DNA of 64,000 nt from Cryoendolithus antarcticus (GCA_002077065.1 NAJO01000026.1:372001-436000); one strand, 5' to 3'; positions 10,323-21,125 are shown, numbered from the stretch's first letter. Notes: generated by a model from the sequence alone, not told the origin. Made by a program: numbers and translations.

Positions 10323-11432
10323 ATGCTGCATATCACTGCCACCGGCACGCCACACGAGGTACACTTTGACAACCCAACTCCGACTCAGCGCTGCCCACTC
10401 CCGTACTTACCACCCTCCTAGATCGGCCACACCCACGGCAGCCTTGCCTCCACCCAAATCCACCGCACAATCGCCTTCTACAAGTCCAAGTTCCTCTCTG
10501 ACTGCAAGCTCCCTTGGCCCGAAGTCCTCACTCTAGCCTCGAAATCAATCCCGACGCTCGATCGCCACTGTCCAGCTCTCGCCCAAGAACTCCATGGCGT
10601 GGCCGACGGCGCGAACGTGAAGTTCGAAGAAATCTTGGCCCTCAACGTCCGTACCGAGATCGTCTTCGGCTGTTTCGGCGATGGCTGCACGGCGCTGAGC
10701 TGGAAGGTCGTTGGGAAAGACGGGGATGGGGAGAGCTGGTTGGCGCAGAACTGGGACTGGCAGCCCCAGCAAGGCGAGAATCTGATTCAGTTGACGATCC
10801 TGCAGGAGGGCAAACCGGGGATCAAGATGATCACCGAGGCTGGACTGATCGGGAAGATCGGCTTCAATGATTTGGGGGTCGGTGTGTGTTTGAATGCTGT
10901 GAAGGCTAAAGGCGTGGGATGGGAGAGGTTACCGGTGCATTTGGCGTTGCGGTTGGTGCTGGAGAGTCAGAGTAAGGATGAGGCTTTGCGGAAGCTGCAG
11001 GCGATTGGCGTTGCGGCTGCGTGCCATATGCTTATCGCTGATGCTACGGGTGGAGTTGGGGTCGAGTGCTCGCACATCGATGTGAAGGTTCTAGAGCCTG
11101 ATGCGAAGGGCAGGGTGTTTCACTCGAATCACTTCCTCATACCCCACGGGGACGGTGTGGACGACACGGTGTTCTGGCAGGATAGTCTGACGAGGGTTGA
11201 GAGGATTCGGGAATTGGCTGATGGGTTAGGGGAGGTGCCTACAAGGGCGCAGGTTGAGAGAGTGTTTAGGGATGAACAGGGACTGCCGGGGGCGATCTGT
11301 AGGGCTGTTAAAGAGGAGGGTGCAAGTGAGACGTTGTTCAGTATTGTCATGGAGTTGAAGGGGAGGAAGGCGAGTGTGATTGTTGGACGGCCGACAGAGC
11401 CGAAGGAGAGGTTCGATATGTCGTTCGATTGA
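10323..11432 (+). CDS. Acyl-CoA:6-APA acyltransferase-like Ntn hydrolase (peptidase C45)
   Basis: Two exons (10323..10358, 10422..11432) encode 348 aa. The 63-nt intron must be spliced because it ends in an in-phase TAG. Exon 1 supplies MLHITATGTPHE, which joins IGHTHGSL in the usual N-terminal layout of the penDE/AatA family (fungal AAT about 357 aa). The autoproteolysis site is FGDGCTALSW: Cys101 would become the N-terminal nucleophile after Gly-Cys cleavage, close to Cys103 of penicillin AAT. WLAQNWDWQP, GLIGKIGFNDLGVGVCLNA and HSNHF also fit the family. Most fungal homologues are not in penicillin clusters; they are N-acyl transfer or amide-hydrolysis enzymes of unknown substrate. No NRPS or IPNS lies nearby and no PTS1 tail is visible (it ends FDMSFD). 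It may belong with the following racemase-like and NCS1 genes. Confidence 0.85.
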
Positions 11433-11859
11433 TGCGACATGCTCGCCAGCGAAGTCCGTTCGCGTCGTTTCAGCCTCGCCTTGAGTCGAACACCGCGCTG
11501 TCGTCTTTATGATCCGTTTGTATAGCGAGACCACGCTACCTTACGCCGATCATCGCGAGCTCACGACTCCACTCCAATGTGATCTCGGCCGAGTCGTCGA
11601 CGCCATGCACGCCAAGACCGTCCTTCCATCGCCGAGTAGATAGGCCATTCGAGCGGCGAGATAAGACTATTCTGCGCCCATCATCGCAGTTTCATCTCCG
11701 TTACCTCCCTCATCAGTCTCTGGTACCTGCAGCTGGACAGCTGGAGACTTGTAGTGACGAATTGCCTGCAATGCCACTTGCAGACTATGGTAAGTGTGTA
11801 CAGTCAAATACCCTTTCCCTTGCTTTCTTGTCCCAATTCAGCGCTCCTCGTCTTCAAGC
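11433..11859. other. Intergenic, acyltransferase-like to racemase-like gene
   Basis: 427 bp with no supported gene. The frame of the downstream gene extends back to an ATG at 11794, but those 22 extra residues look non-conserved and I prefer the start at 11860. Confidence 0.4.
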
Positions 11860-12618
11860 ATGCCTCTAAAAGTCAAGCTCGGCGTCTTAGTGCCTTCCTC
11901 CAACACTTCCCTCGAGCCTCTCACCACAGCTATACTCTCCCCATTCCTCAAGACCCACACAATCTCCGTCCACTTCTCCCGCTTCCCAGTCACTTCAATC
12001 TCACTCAAGCCATCCGCACTCTCACAATTCCAATTCGGGCCCATTCTCGCCGCGGCAAAGCTATTGGCAGATGCCGAAGTAGACATTATCGGCTGGAGCG
12101 GCACGAGTGCAGGATGGCTCGGATTTGAGGTGGACGATGAGCTCTGTCGACGAATCGAGGAGGAGACCGGGGTGAAGGCGACGACGAGTGTGCTCGGACT
12201 GAATCGACTACTGGGTTTACTTGATGTTGGAAAGGAAGCTGGACCAGGTTTGGGCTTTGTGACGCCTTATCTGGACGACGTGCAAGCGAAGATCTTGGAG
12301 GTCTACGGGAAGTCAGGCTTTCAGGTCAAGGCTGAAAGCCACTTGGGTAAGACTGTCAATGTCGAGTTTGCGAAGGTCAGTGAGGACGTGTTGGATGGGC
12401 AGATGGGGGATGTGATGGCAAAGCTCGGGGATGGTAAGAACGTGGTGTCAACGTTCTGCACGAATTTGAGAGCAGCGCAACGAGTGGAGGTGTGGGAGGC
12501 GAAGTATGAGGGGCTTGTGGTGCTTGACACTGTTGCTACGGTGGTTTGGGATATGCTCAAGATTACAGGCATGGAATGCAAAGAGATCAAGGGCTGGGGA
12601 AAGATGTTCTACCTGTGA
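11860..12618 (+). CDS. Asp/Glu racemase superfamily, arylmalonate decarboxylase/maleate isomerase-like
   Basis: A single exon of 252 aa starts MPLKVKLGVLVPSSNTSLEP; the GxLxPSxNTxxEP opening is typical of the maleate isomerase/arylmalonate decarboxylase branch. Superfamily racemases use two Cys, one per lobe. Here the first site reads IIGWSGTSAGW (residues 76-86) with no Cys, while the second site VVSTFCTNL keeps Cys200. That one-Cys arrangement resembles arylmalonate decarboxylase (Gly74/Cys188) more than a two-Cys racemase or isomerase. The family comparison is from general knowledge, and the substrate is unknown. It converges on an NCS1 permease 344 bp away, which suggests shared use in catabolism of a dicarboxylate, hydantoin or ureide, but this is inference. 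Confidence 0.8.
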   Translation: MPLKVKLGVLVPSSNTSLEPLTTAILSPFLKTHTISVHFSRFPVTSISLKPSALSQFQFGPILAAAKLLADAEVDIIGWSGTSAGWLGFEVDDELCRRIEEETGVKATTSVLGLNRLLGLLDVGKEAGPGLGFVTPYLDDVQAKILEVYGKSGFQVKAESHLGKTVNVEFAKVSEDVLDGQMGDVMAKLGDGKNVVSTFCTNLRAAQRVEVWEAKYEGLVVLDTVATVVWDMLKITGMECKEIKGWGKMFYL

Positions 12619-12962
12619 GGCCATGTATCACAGACTGTGCGTCGAGTGGCGTACAGCCAGCTTGCGTAGACCAAGATCTACGCGAAGCTACCTTATCTTT
12701 TGCACAAGCTGTCAGCACTACCGTACTACCGCGTCTTCTCCAGCACTCTCGGTCGTGGGTGACGCTCATGCGGACTTGCCCTTGGACGTTGAGCTGCTAC
12801 AGTACCGTGCCTGAGAGCATCACAATTCCAGGGCAAATTCTCTGCGCCTAATGTGCTCTCTTAACGACAATAAGCGACATATCAACTATCGCAGGTGCAT
12901 TTACAATGGCACAGGATCATTAGCTGTTTCGGGAGACACACTCGGTTCAACACAACACCAAA
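12619..12962. terminator. Convergent 3' intergenic region
   Basis: 344 bp between the stop codons of the racemase-like gene (+) and the NCS1 permease (-). It should hold both polyadenylation regions; no structure stands out. Confidence 0.35.
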
Positions 12963-14663
12963 TCACCCATCCTTTGCTTTCTCCGCCTCGCCATCCTCAG
13001 ACAGCCCACTCGTGCCCACTGGCTCGACGCCGAAGAACACTTTCTCCTTGATGTACTCTGGCATGGGCTCGTCATCCAGAAAGAAGCCCTCGGTTGCGAT
13101 CATGCTCTCCCAAGCTTTACGCTCACCCTCATGCGTACCAATTGGGTAGATTTGCACAGGCCAGATCTTGATGAGTATGTAGTACACAAGCGCACCGGCA
13201 GTAAGCGACAGCACGAAGCCGCAGTTGTAGACATTGACCGCAGTCTGACTAATCGAGCCTGGTTTGATAGCACCCGAGATACCCGAGATCACCAAGACGA
13301 CACCGCAGACCCAGGCGATGTAGGCACGGAAGTTGACTCCTTTAGTATAGTAGTATGGCGAGCCTACTTCCGGTCTGTAAAGCGACGGTACATGAACGTT
13401 ACCTCGTCGTGCGATCCAGTAGTCGACTATCATGACTGCCACAATCGGTGAGATGAAACACAAATACGAGCCCAAGAAAGTAAGGAAGTTCTGGGCTGAA
13501 TTGACGAGGAGCCAAGGTGCCACCGGCCAGACGAGAATGTGACAGAGTATCATCCCTCGGACGATCGTGAAGTACTTTGGAAAGAGCCCGTTGAGATCAC
13601 AGCCGATCGGTATGGCGTTACTTGAGACGTTTGTGACAATTGTAGCAAAGCACTGAATAATTGCTCCCAGGAAGATCAATGTGCGTGTGCCGGGACCCCA
13701 GAACTCATCGAGGATGAGGCCGTAGAGGTCCCAAAGATTCCAGTTAGCCACGCCGAAGTGCTTTGCACCTGCTGCAGTCGTGAATAGGCCGATCAGAATT
13801 ACGGCGGGCTTGCTGATGAAGAGACCCGCCACCAAAGGCCATACATCGCGCGGCCGATTCCCATAACGAGCGAGATCCGCAATGTTCACCATTGGCGGGA
13901 CCACGCCACTAACAACGGTATTGATTGCCCGCATGAAGTTCCAGCCCAGCTGTCCACCAGAGACTGTCTTCTTCGCTAGATTGAGATTCACACCATCAAA
14001 CTTGACTAAAGCCCAGATCATCGTGGCGGTGTACGCCACTGGTGACAGGAAAGATTTCACGACGAACAGTGGACCAGCTTTGCTTGGATGCAGCCATGCA
14101 AACGGGAACTGCAATAGCCATGTGTTGAAGAAAGCGACCATCTGCGACGTAGTGATACCGGCTGACTTCGGAAGAGAGTTTGGAATGTCGGTCCATTGGT
14201 GTCCGAAGATGCATCGCAAGGAGACATCCATCATTCGACTCGCGTAGTAGGTTTGCGTTCCCATGTAAAAGATGGCTACGATCATCCGGATGAAGATGAA
14301 GAAGAGCGAACCGTAGATGCCAGCCGATATTCGAGCGTAGACAGGGAAGCCAATATGATACCAAGTTGCTCCTCTGGAATTGAAGATGACGATACAGCAG
14401 AGCCCGGTGCCGACGAAGCTGGCGATCACGATCGTCCACCAGGTCAAGCCGATAGCGAAGAGGCTCGAGCCGATGTTGTACGTCGTTGGCGAAAACGCTA
14501 TGCTGAATTGGAAGGCGAAGAAGTACCAGCCAGACCAGTTTCGAGCAGTCGGAGGAGTAGGCTCAAGGTCAACATTTGACCATTTTCCGTACGAAGCTTC
14601 CCCATCGACCTCTTCGTTCGTCTGCTTTGCCCGCAAAGCATGGAGAACTCTGTTCTTAGTCAT
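12963..14663 (-). CDS. NCS1-family (Fur-type) uracil/allantoin/uridine permease
   Basis: An intronless 566-aa membrane protein from the ATG at 14663. The sequence has about 12 hydrophobic segments and the Fur/Dal4 branch pattern: NVDLEPTPPTARNWSGWYF near the N terminus, AFSPTTYNIGSSLFAIGLTW in TM1, SRGATWYHIGFPVYAR, and a cytoplasmic C-terminal tail rich in acidic residues and lysine. NCS1 carriers are plasma-membrane H+ symporters for nucleobases, allantoin, hydantoins and related compounds. The exact substrate cannot be read from the sequence. Placement tail-to-tail with the racemase-like enzyme supports uptake of a substrate for that enzyme. Expression in such systems is often nitrogen-regulated; I did not map GATA sites. 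Confidence 0.9.
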   Translation of the reverse strand: MTKNRVLHALRAKQTNEEVDGEASYGKWSNVDLEPTPPTARNWSGWYFFAFQFSIAFSPTTYNIGSSLFAIGLTWWTIVIASFVGTGLCCIVIFNSRGATWYHIGFPVYARISAGIYGSLFFIFIRMIVAIFYMGTQTYYASRMMDVSLRCIFGHQWTDIPNSLPKSAGITTSQMVAFFNTWLLQFPFAWLHPSKAGPLFVVKSFLSPVAYTATMIWALVKFDGVNLNLAKKTVSGGQLGWNFMRAINTVVSGVVPPMVNIADLARYGNRPRDVWPLVAGLFISKPAVILIGLFTTAAGAKHFGVANWNLWDLYGLILDEFWGPGTRTLIFLGAIIQCFATIVTNVSSNAIPIGCDLNGLFPKYFTIVRGMILCHILVWPVAPWLLVNSAQNFLTFLGSYLCFISPIVAVMIVDYWIARRGNVHVPSLYRPEVGSPYYYTKGVNFRAYIAWVCGVVLVISGISGAIKPGSISQTAVNVYNCGFVLSLTAGALVYYILIKIWPVQIYPIGTHEGERKAWESMIATEGFFLDDEPMPEYIKEKVFFGVEPVGTSGLSEDGEAEKAKDG

Positions 14664-15539
14664 GCTGGCCGTCGGATTCGACCTTCTGTCTTGAGGCGTG
14701 GACGATCGACTCTCGTCCGTGTGTCGTGTCGCTCGTTACCCTAGCTGAGAGAGTGTAGAACGCCACAAGACTCAAAGCAGGATGCAAAGGTCCTAACATA
14801 ATGCAGATAGCCACGTGGAAAGCCATTGTTACCTAAGAGTTAGCGACGCTCAAGTGCACGATACGAAGCGATAGCTGTACCATGCACGCCAAGCGTTGGG
14901 AGATAGGAAGGTCGGCATCAGTACTTGAGTGGATGTAGAGGAGGAACCACTGATAGTGAGGGGTCGGAGGTTGCGGCATCGCCTACGCTGTGCGATGGAT
15001 GATACTTATCACACTTCTACTTACCTTCCGGACTCATGTCTACAATGGTGGCCATGGACCATCGCCTTTGGCTGCTATCAGACTGTACTATCCAGACGCG
15101 TCAGTGATAGCGCGCGATCAGGATCCAGGTACCTTTCTCCAGACCAGAGACCAACGAGAGTACTACCATGCAGTACTGAGCATCTAAGCACCGGTGGTCT
15201 TACGTGCCAGCGTTTCCTGTTGAGTGTTGAACAGAAGCGGCTTTCGGGGAAATGATAATTCGAGCAATTGAGAACTTAGTCGTCGCCAAGCCTGCGCCTT
15301 CCTGTTCAAAAGAGCGTTCTTCGGTCGTGAGGACGTCCGATGGTCATCTCATATCGAATGAACGCGAGTGGACAGCAGATGTACGAGTCACACTGTGACT
15401 GAAGTTGCGTGGAACAGCACGATGTTGCTGTTATATGAAAGAAAGGTGGGGGTTTTCCGTATAGTGTTCTTCCTGCATGAACTACTTCACCCCATAGATC
15501 TTCTTAACGGCTCAAGGACTGTGCCTCAAGCCTTCGACC
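14664..15539. other. Intergenic, NCS1 permease to F-box pair
   Basis: 876 bp holding the permease promoter and the promoter of the first F-box copy. Small frames at 14929-15255 and 15368-15619 are not convincing. Confidence 0.4.
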
Positions 15540-16876
15540 ATGCCTGCCTCTCTTGCGGCACTTCCGACAGAGCTCCTAGATCTTATCACGCTTTCGCTGG
15601 AATTGACCGATTTAGGTAGCCTTCGATGCACGTGCCGGAATATCGCACCACGGTTGTCAATGACTTCTACCGTTCTCACTTCATCTCAAAGAGGCTACTA
15701 TTGACGGCAGATAAGGTTACTAAATTCGAGAAAGGTATACGACCAGGTGGCCTCTTCTGTCTGCTCGCGAAGCTTGTCCTCGTGGCTCCACTATTGGCTT
15801 GTCAAGCCGATGCGGCGGAGCAGATTGTGAAGCAGCGCGCATCAACTCTGAGAAAGGCGTGGCACGGCCTACACGCTCATGCAGATGGATCACGGCTGCG
15901 AAACCTCGTACTTGAAGTCGATACACGTCCAGTGTATGAATGGTACCCCATCTCTGGTCCGCCGCCTGCGAAGATAAAGGCTCCCGATCCGTATGCCGAT
16001 GTCCTCAGATCAGCAGCTGTTGCATATCGTGTGGCGACGACAGTACTTGTAGGGCACGGTGAACCTTTATCAAGTCTGGAGCTTTTCAGTACGCTACCGC
16101 GCTGTTCGTTACCCCTGAATGAGCTGCAAAGGTTCACAATGGTCCATGGGCCGCTCGCTTGGTTAAGTCAACTCCAGCACCTATCGCTAAGTATCAGCTG
16201 CACAAATTCCATACTGGAGCATCCATGGGGTCGACCCAAATCTGAACCAATGCCAGAGGATCTCATCAGCAGCCACGAGGACGCCAAGTCTGTGCTCAGG
16301 TTGTTGCGAGCCACCCCGAACCTCACCAGTCTGGACGTGAAATTCTACGATGCATATCACGAGTCCTCGAGCACGAGCATGTCCAAATCGAACCCCTACG
16401 ATCGGTTCGATTTGGTGGCTGTCCATGTACGAATGCCGCAGCTTTCCACCCTGCAACTTCGAGGGGTCCGGATCTCTTCGAGGACCCTTCGTGGGTTTCT
16501 CACTCGTCATCCTCTGCGTTTTCTTACACTGGAGCAAATCCAATTGCAACCGTGTGGCAGACTGAAAACAGTCTTGGACTCCATCAGCGGCCCGAAGCGC
16601 AAGATCAAATTGGAACGGCTCATCGTGGCCGACATCTGGGAAGACTCGCTGATGAGCTTCAGTCTACGTGCCAATTACGATCAGACTAGCGGCGCTCTAG
16701 GAGACGGCGAAGGCATTCCACAATATGCCTTCATCGGCGAACAAGACCAGCTAGAGAAGACCGTAACAAGCTTCCCGCGGTATTTCCGGTCTCCCAACAA
16801 CATCGATTCATGTATCTGGAAGCAATACAGTATGATACACTTCAGCCCTCCCCTCTTGAGATTCAAGTTTCCCTAG
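15540..16876 (+). pseudogene. F-box/LRR-like protein, frameshifted tandem copy 1
   Basis: The ATG at 15540 starts MPASLAALPTELLDLITLSL, an F-box, but this frame stops at 15702-15704. The homologous continuation (NDFYRSHFISKRLLLTADKV) is in another frame that runs to 16876. A single missing base near 15651-15659 explains the switch: adding one base gives 1338 nt or 445 codons, nearly the 448 aa of the intact neighbour at 17377. Both share LRSLR/LGSLR, SKRLLLT, F-KG-R-GG, LRxLxLEV, YEW and PRCSLP blocks across the whole length. No intron can be drawn that keeps the conserved residues, and the paralogue has none there. The product would be an SCF adaptor with LRR-like repeats and unknown target. 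A sequencing indel is the alternative. Confidence 0.75.
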
Positions 16877-17376
16877 TAGTGGCCTGGTGCTGTGGGGTAT
16901 CTCCTTCTCAGCAGTCCGTTCTCGCCCCGATTGTACCATTGGCTCCGCGAGCATGATCCTAATCCACGGTTCGTACAGACTGATTAATGCTCGTAGATAC
17001 GCGCGTAGGGCAAAGCTCTACCGATCGTACGAGGCTTGGGAGCATTGACTTGACAGGCTATTGCCAGATAAGAGCCATTTTCGCAGCATCAGATGACAAC
17101 ACAGCATATCGGGGATATATTCGCGAGCTGGAGATGAGTCAGCGGTTGCCCCCCACCAGGCCAGCCATAAAAGCACCCGATTACACGTACGTCGAGGAAC
17201 AGCCTTCGGCAGGCACCAGAGTTGACCCGGCGTGCATAACGCATAGCGCAGTATAGTAAAGACTTGCTGTTGCCTATACTGAGACGTTCAGTGCCCGTCA
17301 AATATTTCGATGAGCCAAGATCCTGGGCAGGTTCCTCTTCCATCCCATCACTTCTGCCCTATTAGCACCTCAGACC
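16877..17376. other. Intergenic between tandem F-box copies
   Basis: 500 bp separating copy 1 and copy 2 of the F-box pair; it should contain the promoter of copy 2. No obvious repeat of coding sequence was noticed. Confidence 0.4.
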
Positions 17377-18723
17377 ATGCCGGTCTATTTCACGACCTTG
17401 CCGCCAGAAGTTCTAGAATTAGTTTCATCTTCGTTGAGCTTGAGCGGCCTCCGAAGCCTTCGACTTGTCAGTCGAGATCTTACCGCGACAATCGCCAAAG
17501 GCCGCTATCTCAATTACTTCAAGTCGAAGCGACTGCTCTTGACTTCAGATGACCTGCTACATTTCCAAAAAGGTCTCCGAAATGGTGGTTCTACTTACGC
17601 TCTTGAGCGGTTGACTCTTGTCGGTCCTGTAGTGGCATCTGACGCAGAGATCTCCGAAGACCAGATCGAGCAGCGTGCAGCAGCTCTAGCTACCGCCTGG
17701 CAGGCCCTGAATATTCACACATCGACGTGTCGCCTGAGGCATCTTACTCTGGAAGTCGAAACCCATCCGAGCTATGAGTGGATCACATTGATGGCCCCAG
17801 TCCGGAGGTCAAGCTACCCGGTCCCGGACAATTACCAAAGTGTGCTCAGATCGGCACGTCTCACGTTTCGAGTCACGATTCAGGCGCTAGAAAGATGCAC
17901 TCTGCCACTGGATAGTCTAGATCTCTTCGGCACAATACCGCGATGCTCGCTACCCATGGGTGAGCTGTGGTGGTTGTGGGATCGACAAACGACTGCGCCG
18001 TGGATGACAGGCCTTCGCAATCTCACAATCAGTATAACGCCTTCAAGATCCTCCTCTGTGAGAGATGATGACACAGCGTGTTCGATTGAAATGTCTCAGC
18101 AAGTACCAAGTGCGCTAGAACTGCTCACGGATCCTCAAGCTCTCGTGCGCTTCCTCAAAGCTGCTCCCAGCCTCTCCAAACTTAGCGTCCGGCATTACGA
18201 CGCCTATGGCGTTCAATACATGAATCCAAACACTGCACGTAGCGCGAGCTTCGCCGGACATCTGCACTGGATTGATGCGATAGCTAAAGACGTCAGCCTG
18301 CTTCATCTCTCGACGTTGACACTGCGCCACACCTATGCGACCGAAGCGGGTCTCGCCAGGCTACTCTCAGGATCTCCGTTACGTAGCTTGACCCTGGAAT
18401 ATGTTCATCTTACAAAAGGCGGCAGTTTCCAGAACGTCTTGAAGTTGATCAGTGGCCCGCGAAGAACGGTACAGCTGCAATATTTGGTAATGGCCGACCT
18501 CTGGGAAGACCGTCTTATGCGTTTCGCAATCCCCTGGAAACGTGATGAGGGTGATCAAACGTTCGGGGATGACAAGTATGGTCCCAATCATGTGTACGTT
18601 GGGAAGTCCGACGATCTCAATGAGCTCATCAAGATCGCCTGCGATACTAGCCAACAGTCGGGAGAGATCGAGTATGTCTTTTGGTTGCAGTATTGCAGGT
18701 TGCAATTCGGACCACCGAGCTAG
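17377..18723 (+). CDS. F-box/LRR-like protein, intact tandem copy 2
   Basis: An intronless 448-aa protein starting MPVYFTTLPPEVLELVSSSL, followed by LRSLRLVSRDLTATIA; this is a classical F-box at residues 5-45. The rest has irregular leucine-rich blocks (LRHLTLEV, LRNLTISI, LSKLSVRHYDAY, LSTLTLRHTY, LRSLTLEYVHL), consistent with degenerate LRRs. F-box proteins link substrates to Skp1-Cul1 ubiquitin ligases; the target here is unknown. It is a tandem duplicate of the frameshifted gene ending 500 bp upstream. Its stop is only 65 bp from the convergent ABC-F gene stop. Such families expand quickly in Dothideomycetes. Confidence 0.82.
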   Translation: MPVYFTTLPPEVLELVSSSLSLSGLRSLRLVSRDLTATIAKGRYLNYFKSKRLLLTSDDLLHFQKGLRNGGSTYALERLTLVGPVVASDAEISEDQIEQRAAALATAWQALNIHTSTCRLRHLTLEVETHPSYEWITLMAPVRRSSYPVPDNYQSVLRSARLTFRVTIQALERCTLPLDSLDLFGTIPRCSLPMGELWWLWDRQTTAPWMTGLRNLTISITPSRSSSVRDDDTACSIEMSQQVPSALELLTDPQALVRFLKAAPSLSKLSVRHYDAYGVQYMNPNTARSASFAGHLHWIDAIAKDVSLLHLSTLTLRHTYATEAGLARLLSGSPLRSLTLEYVHLTKGGSFQNVLKLISGPRRTVQLQYLVMADLWEDRLMRFAIPWKRDEGDQTFGDDKYGPNHVYVGKSDDLNELIKIACDTSQQSGEIEYVFWLQYCRLQFGPPS

Positions 18724-18788
18724 GGCGTGGGCAAGATCGCGCCTTGCTTCGTTGCCCGAGACAATGAACGCCAGAAGGACTTCCCAAG

Positions 18789-21125
18789 TTATAGCAGCCC
18801 GGCTTTCTCCAATCTCTTCACCAGTGTAGCCTCCCACGCGGCAATGCCTCCCTTCAGTGCTTTCATCTTACCACCTCTGACCTCGAACACGACACGTCTT
18901 CGTACAGCTTCATCTGCGTCCGAGCCCTCAGCCTCATCATCACTGCTGTCGTCATCGACAGGCTCGCCCTCGATGACCGTCCTGAGCATGAATCTGTCGT
19001 GACTGACTAGCACGACAGCACCATCGTATAATGCCAGTGCTCTTGCGAGGGCCGAGACAGTTGCGATATCGAGATGTGTGCTCGGCTCATCTAGTATCAA
19101 TAAGTGTGGCGGGTCCAGAAAGAGCAGCGCGAGCGCCAGTCGCACTAGCTGGCCACCTGATAGTCGACCCACAGAAGTGTCAGACACTGTACGACCATAG
19201 AGTCCGACACTAGCGAGAGCCTTGCGTGCATCTTGCTCCTCTAATCCGTCCCCGGTTGCTTTTGAACGCTCAAGCATCAGCGACAACGCGGTGATCGACG
19301 CATCGCCCTGACCCAGAGCCGCGAGCTCGTCTACCGAGTTTTGCGAGTATACGCCAACTTTGAGCCGAGCATAGCGCTCGATATTTCCCGATGCAGGCTG
19401 TACAGCACCAGTGAGTACCTTGACCAGCGTAGACTTCCCAGCGCCATTGAGTCCCACAATCCCGATGCGAGCACCCGGATGGACTACTAGATTGACTTCC
19501 GCTATGGTCGGCTTCGCAATCCTCGGATATCGATACGATACGTTCTCCAGGCTGATCAAAGAGCTCTGGAAGCGCATCTCCGGCCCCGAAGGAAATTTTA
19601 GCGATACGCCTTCCTCCTCCTTCGGTATGGCGAGCTCAGCTCTGCTGGTGAGGTGATATCCAGTCAGATCACGATTCAGCTTAAACCTTGTCCCCTTCGC
19701 ACTGACTTCCATGCCAGTCCTGTCATCAAGCTTCTTTTGTCGGCTCTTCGCCTGTCGTAGCTTGTTGTCATCGCCAGTTTTCTTACCTTGCGCCATACTG
19801 TTAGCGACGGTCTTCTTCATGTGCTCAACTTGTTTGTCCTGCGCCTCCTTCATACGTGTCATACGGAGGATCTCGTGGCGGATGGACTTGTCGTAGGAAT
19901 CGAGGTCGCCTGGGTGATATGCCAGCTGCTTGTCTCGAAGGATCATCAGCTCTTCGCAGGTGCCGTTAATGAAGTCTCTGTCGTGGGAGATCACGAGGAC
20001 TGCGGTCTTCGCTGAGAAGTCGGCTAGATTGTGGAGGTACTTCTGCAGCCAGAGTATACCTTGCATATCGAGAAAATTCGTCGGCTCATCAAGAATGAGG
20101 AGATCTGCGGTTTGTACCAATGCAGCTGCGAGTAGAGTCCGCATCTGCCAGCCGCCGGAAAGCGTGGTGATCTTGCTGGCTAGCATCTTCTCCGTAAAAC
20201 CAAGACCAGCGAGAATCGTCTTGGCTTTAGCAGGTGTGTCTTGCGCAGGGAGAGCGTCTAATTCGTTCTGTAGATCGAGCTGTAGCTGCGTGGCTTGCTC
20301 CAGCTCGCTCTCCATGCTGTTACCTTCGGCGTCCAGATCTAGCGACTCTAATCGAGTGGTCGCATCATCTACATCCTTCTCACTCTGTCGTAAGACCTTT
20401 CGTACGTCGTAGCCTCTCGCGCCACTGCGCAGCCGAGCGGCACGGTCGACTTCGAACAAGGTCTGCTTCGTCCTTTCAAGCTGTATAGCTCGCAACTTTC
20501 GTACAGTCTCAATTGCATCGGTGCTGTTCAATGCTTCGTTGATTTCTAGTGATCATCAGTAACGCTACCCGTCGGATCCCGTCAAGGCCATCTCACCGTT
20601 CAGCTCATACACCAGCCGGTTCCTCACAACATCGCACCTTCCAACATACTCTAGCACGGTCGCGTCCTTAGTACTCGGCATATACGCCTTGGTCTCGGTG
20701 TTGTCACTCTCATCGTTGAACTGCCGCATCGCTGCTACCCGCAGGTTGTCTGGCAGAGCCGGAATAAGACGCTCAGAGATCGATCGCAGAATGGTAGACT
20801 TGCCAGTACCATTTCTCCCAACGAGCGCTAGCCTCGCGCCTGGTTGAACGCGGAGATGTGCATGAGATAGGAGCTCAAGACCATCGGGCTTGGCCTTCGA
20901 GGCTTTAGCTACCTTGCTGGTGCTCTCCGAGGCAGGAACGCGGCTGACGAGGGAGATATCGAGATCCTTGATGTCGATCTGCGTATCTATCAGACTTTCT
21001 CACGCCAAATTCACGACCTGTAAGAAGTCACGTACCTCTCGTAGCTCCGAGTCCTGAGCGATGTGAAATCGGGTTTGCTGACAGGCGACCTGGATCACAC
21101 CCGTCTCGAGCTTAGAGAAATGCAT
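18789..21125 (-). CDS. ABC-F family soluble ATPase (ribosome-associated type)
   Basis: Three exons, complement(18789..20545, 20597..20978, 21036..21125), give 742 aa. It has no membrane segments and two nucleotide-binding domains. NBD1 has Walker A GRNGTGKST at about residues 83-91, signature LSGGWQMR and Walker B LLILDEPTNFLD. A linker with a basic helix follows (KKTVANSMAQGKKTGDDNKL). NBD2 has GLNGAGKSTLVK, LSGGQLVRLALALL and ILDEPSTHLD. ABC-F proteins bind the ribosomal E site or act in ribosome assembly. The short N terminus (about 80 residues before Walker A) argues against Gcn20, which has a long N-terminal region, so I leave the subgroup open. An acidic insert (DDDSSDDEAEGSDADEA) lies near the C terminus. 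The 50-57-nt introns splice cleanly. Confidence 0.88.

Noticed and set aside
10323..11432. Penicillin biosynthesis gene
   Set aside because: The family match is to AAT-like proteins in general; no ACV synthetase or IPN synthase is present.
15604..15700. Intron to explain the F-box frame change
   Set aside because: The intact tandem paralogue has no intron here, and any GT-AG pair I could draw removes conserved SKRLLLT-region residues.
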